From contig JBAZQW010000068.1 in the NCBI GenBank assembly GCA_041645005.1, positions 1-9,763 on the forward strand: a DNA stretch of 9,763 nt. The letters run 5' to 3'. The stretch is from Pelotomaculum_B sp041645005. GTDB taxonomy: Bacteria; Bacillota; Desulfotomaculia; Desulfotomaculales; Pelotomaculaceae. Positions 6,470 through 9,763 of this stretch are shown piece after piece (the first letter of the stretch is position 1; each line of letters opens with the position of its first letter). A program made the translations under genes and the position numbers. The notes below the pieces were generated by a model. The model was not told where the DNA came from. It did no database searches and saw only the letters and a list, made by a program, of their open reading frames with translations.

Positions 6470-6654
6470 TAAATAGCCCATGCAAAGATTATTAACTAAT
6501 AACCTGATTAAACCTATATATCCTAAATTTACCTATGTGTATCAAATAGCTTTAAGAACGATTTTTTTTGAAAAAATATCTCATATTTTTTTTATAACAA
6601 GGATTTTAAAGCCGCTCTGTAGAAATACTTTTTGTGAAAAGTGCTTTGTGGTTT

Positions 6655-6683
6655 TTGACTTGAGAAGTTTATTTAAATAAACT
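6655..6683 (+). promoter_or_regulatory. Sigma-A-type promoter for the EF-G-like gene
   Basis: TTGACT (6655-6660) and TAAACT (6678-6683) are separated by exactly 17 bases, a good match to the vegetative consensus. Transcription would start near 6690, giving a leader of roughly 110 bases before the TTG start. The assignment is from sequence only. Confidence 0.6.
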
Positions 6684-6684
6684 T
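6665..6684. repeat. Perfect 20-bp palindrome over the spacer and -10 element
   Basis: AAGTTTATTT followed directly by its reverse complement AAATAAACTT covers the promoter spacer and the whole -10 hexamer. An outer TGAGA (6661-6665) and TCTCA (6691-6695) add partial symmetry. The position is that expected of a repressor operator, but no regulator is encoded in the window and A/T-rich palindromes can arise by chance. Confidence 0.55.
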
Positions 6685-6717
6685 TTGAACTCTCAGGGGT
6701 TCTTATTTTTTGCCTTT

Positions 6718-6745
6718 AACCATAAATGCCCATTTATGGTTTTTA
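6718..6745 (+). terminator. Terminator-like hairpin in the leader of the EF-G-like gene (possible attenuator)
   Basis: AACCATAAATG (6718-6728) and CATTTATGGTT (6731-6741) are perfect inverted copies with only CC between them, so the real loop would be larger. The stem is followed by TTTT and then AATAAG. It lies about 60 bases upstream of the coding start and downstream of the predicted promoter, so it could stop transcription early. The stem is A/T-rich and the T-run short, so efficiency would be modest. Confidence 0.45.
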
Positions 6746-6788
6746 ATAAGTATAGAAATAATTATTTAGGGAACCATTATTTACAAAA

Positions 6789-6793
6789 GGAGG
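6789..6793 (+). promoter_or_regulatory. Ribosome binding site that sets the TTG start of the EF-G-like gene
   Basis: AAAAGGAGG ends 8 bases before TTG at 6802-6804. The open frame continues upstream to 6685, but those residues do not resemble an EF-G N-terminus and have no ribosome binding site, so the TTG is preferred. Confidence 0.85.
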
Positions 6794-6801
6794 CAAGTAT
6801 T

Positions 6802-8223
6802 TTGAAGAACTATCAGACAGCGCAAATACGCAACCTTGGGGTGGTAGCGCACGGCGGGGCCGGTAAGACCTCCCTGGTTGAGGCAATGCTCTTTAATACC
6901 GGAATTCTTTCACGACTGGGCAGAGTGGAGGACGGCACCACGACATCGGATTACCATCCGGAGGAAATCGCGAGACAAATCACTGTGCACACCAGTCTTG
7001 TTCCGTGTGAGTGGAACGGTGTGAAAATTAACCTACTGGATACACCCGGTTTTTCGGATTTTATAGGAGAGGTAAAGGGCGCTTTAAGGGTTGCCGACTC
7101 TACCATGTTTGTGGTTTCCGCCGTGGATGGAGTTGAAGTACAGCATGAGGTTATATGGGATATAGCGGACGAATACGACCTGCCCAGAATCGTATTTATT
7201 AATAAGATGGACCGTGAAAATGCCAATTTTGAAAGAGTGCTGGATGATCTCAAGGCAAAGTTCAAGGCCAATTTTGTGCCGGTCCAGATTCCCATCGGAT
7301 CTTTCAGCACCTTCAGTGGTGTGGTTGACATTATTAATGGCAAGGCGTATAACGGAGCGGGAAAAGGTGAAGAAACAGCGGTTCCCGCCGAACTGGAAGA
7401 CGAAATCGCCCAGTACCGTGAGCAACTGCTGGAAGCGGCTGCCGAGGGCGACGACGATCTGACCATTAAATACCTGGAAGGGGAAGAGCTTACCCCGGAA
7501 GAGATAAAGGAAGGACTTAAAAAAAGTATCGAGCAGCGTAAAGTCGTACCGGTACTGGCAGGGTCAGCAACTAAAAATATTGGCGTGGCTCAGCTGAATG
7601 ACGTAGTGGTTGATTATCTGCCTGCCCCCAAAGCAGGCGAAGGGCCGATGGCGGCGCTGATATTTAAGACTATAGCCGACCCGTATGTTGGTAAGATGAA
7701 CTTTTTGAGGGTTTACAGCGGCACATTTAAGAGCGATTCCACCGTATCTAACAGCAAAAAGGGGAAGACGGAAAGAATCGGCAATGTGCTTTTCGTACGC
7801 GGCAAAAACACCGTCACCACCGATGCGGTCCAGACAGGCGATCTGGCGGTGGTAGTGAAGCTGCAAGATACCGGCACAGGCGACACGCTTTGTGAAAAAG
7901 ATAAGACTGTGACGCTGGAAGGAATCAAATTCCCCGTGCCAACCCTGACCGTAGCCATTAGCCCCAAGAGCAAAAACGATGAAGATAAGCTGGGAGACGC
8001 TATCTCCAAGATTCTTGAAGAAGATCCCACCTTGCGCGTAGAAAAGAATACTGAAACCAAACAAACGCTGCTTACAGGTACGGGTGAACTCCATATTAAC
8101 ACCATGATCGAAAAACTAAAGCGCAAATACAGTGTGGATGTTGTGATGACCGATCCCAAGGTGCCATACAGGGAAACAATCCGGCGGCAGGGGCCAGTAC
8201 GGCCATGTCTGGATTCGCTTTGA
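6802..8223 (+). pseudogene. EF-G-like translational GTPase, N-terminal part (frame broken at about 8180)
   Basis: This is a paralogue-type elongation factor G, related to EF-G and ribosomal-protection GTPases. The P-loop is AHGGAGKT (residues 16-23) instead of the AHIDAGKT of canonical FusA, which marks the EF-G-like/EF-G2 group. Further motifs are DTPGFSDF (80-87) and NKMD (134-137), then domain II and the domain III segment GTGELHINTMIEKL. Homology is good up to VPYRETIR (last matched codon CGG at 8182-8184, residue 461). The remaining 12 codons are out of frame and end at TGA 8221. The expected bridge to GGRGQYGHV, some 13-14 residues rich in K, G and Q, is missing. Both halves keep good coding quality, so the break is either recent or an assembly error. 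Confidence 0.88.
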
Positions 8224-8776
8224 GCCCTGCCCTGAGGAAGACTTCCTTTTTGAAGAGGATATATTCGGTGGTTCCGTTCCCAGACAGTATTTCCCGGCTG
8301 TGGAGAAAGGTCTCCGTGAAGCCTTGACTGAGGGAGTGCTGGCAGGTTATCCTACAACCGGTATCAAGGCAACCCTTTACGACGGATCTTACCACAACGT
8401 GGACTCCTCGGAGCTTGCCTTCAAAATCGCAGCTTCCCTGGCTTTTAAGAAAGGAGTGCTGCAGGCTAAACCGGCTCTTTTAGAGCCTATAATGAATGTG
8501 GAAGTGGTTGTTCCTGAAAACTTTATGGGGGACATCATCAGCGACTTTAATACCAAACGCGGGCGCGTACTGGGCACCGAGTCGGAAGGCAGGCTCACAA
8601 TAATAAAAGCTACCGTGCCCCTATCGGAAATGTACCGCTACGCTATTGACCTCAAGTCTATGACTCAGGGGCGCGGGGCTTTTTCCATGGAGTTTTACAG
8701 CTATGAAGAAGTACCGGCCCGTCAGTGCGAGGAAATAGTCAAAAAAGCCAAAGCTGAAGCTGAAGCGGAAAAATAA
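8180..8776 (+). pseudogene. EF-G-like translational GTPase, C-terminal part (domains IV-V) in shifted frame
   Basis: From TCC at 8180 the second frame reads S-GGRGQYGHVWIRFEP, the standard start of EF-G domain IV, and runs without a stop to TAA at 8774-8776. Clear signatures are VPRQYFPAVEKGLREA, the domain IV loop segment SYHNVDSSELAFKIAAS, and in domain V KPALLEPIMNVEVVVP, TKRGRVLGTES and PLSEMYRYAIDLKSMTQGRG. The tail is an A/E/K-rich extension. Alone, this part could only be translated from an internal ATG such as 8300, which lacks a good ribosome binding site. With the first part it adds to about 660 residues, close to an EF-G after allowing for the missing bridge. Confidence 0.88.
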
Positions 8777-8806
8777 CAAAAAGCGGGGTTATCCCGCTTT
8801 TTGTTA
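8774..8806 (+). terminator. Strong rho-independent terminator after the EF-G-like gene
   Basis: TAACAAAAAGCGGG pairs over 14 bp with CCCGCTTTTTGTTA around a GTTAT loop. The T-run is part of the descending arm. The stem starts at the stop codon of the EF-G-like gene. It is symmetrical and could work in both directions, but no minus-strand gene ends here. Confidence 0.9.
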
Positions 8807-8845
8807 TATGTCGCGCTCTTTTGATATTAGCAAACTGGAAATAAG

Positions 8846-8927
8846 GTGGTGGTAAAAATACTTCAATGACTGGCTCGGAGAAAAACTGGCCTTCTGGCTT
8901 TCAACTATGGCTATGTTTTACATTTGA
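8846..8927 (+). pseudogene. Probable remnant of a small membrane protein gene (5' end only, frameshifted)
   Basis: The frame from 8856 to the TGA at 8925-8927 reads KYFNDWLGEKLAFWLSTMAM then FYI, an amphipathic start leading into a hydrophobic segment, much like the N-terminus of a small membrane protein. It has no start codon of its own, because a TAA lies directly before it. A GTG at 8846 or 8849, preceded by GGAAATAAGG, would join it if one A of the five-A run at 8854-8858 were removed. The sequence after the TGA has no recognisable continuation. A decayed gene is the simplest reading, but it is only 23 codons long and could be chance. It fills part of the otherwise gene-free 8807-8964 stretch. 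Confidence 0.35.
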
Positions 8928-8964
8928 ACTAGTTATTATAAAGCTAATATGAGGAGGTTAAATT

Positions 8965-9195
8965 ATGGATATAAATTATTTTTTAGAGAATGAAAGCCGG
9001 GGCGCCACTTATATCGGTAAAGCTATAAGTGACTTAAAAATTAGCGTTTCTGAAGAGACAACCGTTATTGAACTTTTCGGTTTTTTGAACGGTGTTTATG
9101 CCAGGGCGATTGATTATCTAATCGAAGAAATGGAGTCGGACTCTGAACCTGACATCTTTAATCACAAAACATGTCGAAATAGTTGTCAAGGATAA
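8965..9195 (+). CDS. Hypothetical protein, 76 residues
   Basis: The ATG is preceded by a strong GAGGAGG (8951-8957) 7 bases away. The product starts MDINYFLENESRGATYIGKA, is acidic and probably helical and cytosolic, with no signal or membrane segment, and no family was recognised. The last dozen residues (FNHKTCRNSCQG) look less protein-like than the rest. In the +1 frame from about 9155 the sequence reads SLITKHVEIVVKDNILGG, so a frameshift near the 3' end is possible. It ends 20 bases before the next ORF and is probably co-transcribed with it. No promoter was identified with confidence. Confidence 0.65.
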   Translation: MDINYFLENESRGATYIGKAISDLKISVSEETTVIELFGFLNGVYARAIDYLIEEMESDSEPDIFNHKTCRNSCQG

Positions 9196-9215
9196 TATCT
9201 TAGGAGGCCTGACAT

Positions 9216-9545
9216 ATGGACGAAGAGCTTTTTAGACACTTAATATTTTTAGAGGCTAACAACAGCAGTGACATTGAGGAGTTTATCAAGCTTGGATATT
9301 TTATAAGATGTAATGACATTGTCTATCGAACAGAAAAGTTAGAAGAGGATATCAAAGAATTTGTGGGATTGAAAAAAGAAGCATTATTCGCAGCGATCAA
9401 GGAACTTGGAAACGCCAGAGAAATTAATAAAGTAATGGAATTAGCAGGTATTCAACAGTTTATCACTTTCAGTGTTTTAGCGGATGAACTGGTCAGAGAT
9501 GGAAGAATTATTAAGGATAAAGAAAATATCTGTGTTCTTAAGTGA
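9216..9545 (+). CDS. Hypothetical protein, 109 residues
   Basis: The start has AGGAGG (9202-9207) 8 bases upstream. The protein begins MDEELFRHLIFLEANN, is mainly charged and probably alpha-helical, and ends in LADELVRDGRIIKDKENICV, which could be the wing region of a winged-helix fold. That similarity is weak and no family is claimed. There are no cysteine pairs, membrane segments or catalytic motifs to suggest an enzyme. It follows the 76-residue ORF at 20 bases and is followed at once by a terminator, so the two form a small unit of unknown function. Confidence 0.72.
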   Translation: MDEELFRHLIFLEANNSSDIEEFIKLGYFIRCNDIVYRTEKLEEDIKEFVGLKKEALFAAIKELGNAREINKVMELAGIQQFITFSVLADELVRDGRIIKDKENICVLK

Positions 9546-9555
9546 TAAAAAAATA

Positions 9556-9593
9556 AAAAGGAACTGCAGCAGTTGCAGTTCCCTTTGTTTTTT
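9556..9593. terminator. Bidirectional terminator between the hypothetical gene and tRNA-Trp
   Basis: GGAACTGCA (9560-9568) and TGCAGTTCC (9574-9582) pair over 9 bp around a 5-base loop. On the plus strand CTTTGTTTTTT follows. On the minus strand the stem is followed by TTTTTATTTTTTT. It can therefore end both the plus-strand ORF pair and the minus-strand tRNA transcript. Confidence 0.88.
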
Positions 9594-9667
9594 GGCAGGG
9601 GAGACAGGACTCGAACCTGCAACCAACGGTTTTGGAGACCGCTACTCTACCATTGAGCTACTCCCCT
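9593..9667 (-). tRNA. tRNA-Trp (anticodon CCA)
   Basis: Read on the minus strand, a complete cloverleaf forms. The acceptor stem is AGGGGAG/CTCCCCT, the D arm is GCTC/GAGT around AATGGTA, the anticodon stem is GCGGT/ACCGT with loop CTCCAAA, and the T arm is GCAGG/CCTGT with loop TTCGAGT. The anticodon CCA lies at 9633-9635, which reads UGG (Trp). The 3' CCA is encoded (9593-9595) after discriminator G. The total length is 75 bases with CCA. A near-consensus promoter lies just upstream and a terminator just downstream, so it is probably a single transcript. Confidence 0.96.
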
Positions 9668-9691
9668 ATGACTGTAAGCTCTTGCCTGTTT

Positions 9692-9720
9692 ATTATAAAA
9701 AATAATGTGTTTTACGTCAA
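9692..9720 (-). promoter_or_regulatory. Sigma-A promoter of tRNA-Trp
   Basis: On the minus strand TTGACG (9720-9715), a spacer of 17 bases and a perfect TATAAT (9697-9692) form a near-consensus vegetative promoter. Transcription would begin near 9685, leaving a short 5' leader of about 18 bases to be trimmed from the tRNA. Confidence 0.9.
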
Positions 9721-9737
9721 GGGAAAACACTACCACC

Positions 9738-9763
9738 GGAGGATTTACACTGATCAAAAAGAA
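9738..9763 (+). other. Possible start of a plus-strand gene at the right edge
   Basis: GGAGG (9738-9742) is followed after 7 bases by CTG ATC AAA AAG, which could be a gene starting at the rare CTG codon. Only four codons are visible and no ATG, GTG or TTG is in place, so this is a weak call. The rest of 9668-9737 is taken by the tRNA promoter. Confidence 0.2.

Larger units (their letters stand above)
6453..6801. other. Divergent intergenic region between the flippase and the EF-G-like gene
   Basis: About 350 very A/T-rich bases separate the two divergent genes. The right half holds a promoter, a palindrome and a leader hairpin for the EF-G-like gene, listed separately. The left half (6486-6650) holds long T and A runs, and a short inverted repeat ACTTTT-TGTG-AAAAGT near 6630-6645. 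No convincing promoter for the flippase was found: TTGATA followed by a TATATA-like element on the minus strand has a poor spacing. No RNA gene or protein-like ORF was recognised. Confidence 0.6.

Noticed and set aside
6685..6801. 39-residue N-terminal extension of the EF-G-like protein
   Set aside because: It is A/T-rich, crosses the leader hairpin, has no ribosome binding site and does not match EF-G; the TTG at 6802 has an ideal one.
7564..8094. 176-residue minus-strand frame over the EF-G-like gene
   Set aside because: It is a shadow of the coding strand, with no start signals and no recognisable domain.
8150..8226. Programmed ribosomal frameshift in the EF-G-like gene
   Set aside because: There is no slippery heptamer or following structure, and about 13 conserved residues are missing at the junction, which frameshifting could not restore.
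9484..9705. 73-residue plus-strand frame running through the terminator and tRNA-Trp
   Set aside because: It is an open frame across RNA structures only, with no independent coding evidence.

Overview
The window looks like a chromosomal segment of a spore-forming, low-to-mid G+C Firmicute, most likely a clostridial or Peptococcaceae-type anaerobe. The evidence is strong GGAGG ribosome binding sites, GTG and TTG starts, a SpoVB-type flippase, a YpmA family protein and a TIGR04086-type membrane protein. The species cannot be fixed from sequence alone. Nearly all of it reads as ordinary chromosome. No phage genes, intact IS or CRISPR array were seen.

Layout. Positions 1-300, minus strand: the 5' end of a small membrane protein gene and, upstream of it, an unrecognised 26-residue ORF with a strong ribosome binding site. 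Positions 398-3797, plus strand: a CopZ-like metal chaperone followed by queD, queC, a DUF366-type gene, queE and folE. FolE (GTP to dihydroneopterin triphosphate), QueD, QueE and QueC together make the whole route from GTP to preQ0 (7-cyano-7-deazaguanine), the precursor of queuosine. FolE also feeds folate synthesis. No QueF is present in the window. The DUF366-type protein sits inside this cluster with no assigned function and is the best candidate here for undescribed biochemistry. A short tandem repeat array interrupts the cluster just before folE. Positions 3914-4858: a YpmA family gene of about 54 residues and surE. SurE converges on a minus-strand SpoVB/polysaccharide-type flippase (4908-about 6452), whose apparent terminator lies inside the 3' end of surE.

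Positions 6453-6801 are a divergent intergenic region. It carries a good sigma-A-type promoter covered by a perfect 20-bp palindrome, then a leader with a terminator-like hairpin, ahead of an EF-G-like GTPase (TTG start at 6802). That EF-G-like gene is broken at about 8180: roughly 13-14 residues at the start of domain IV are missing and the frame shifts, so the C-terminal quarter continues in another frame to 8776. A strong intrinsic terminator follows.

Positions 8807-9763: a probable remnant of a small membrane protein gene, two unrecognised small ORFs with strong ribosome binding sites, a bidirectional terminator, and a minus-strand tRNA-Trp (anticodon CCA) with a near-consensus promoter at the right edge.
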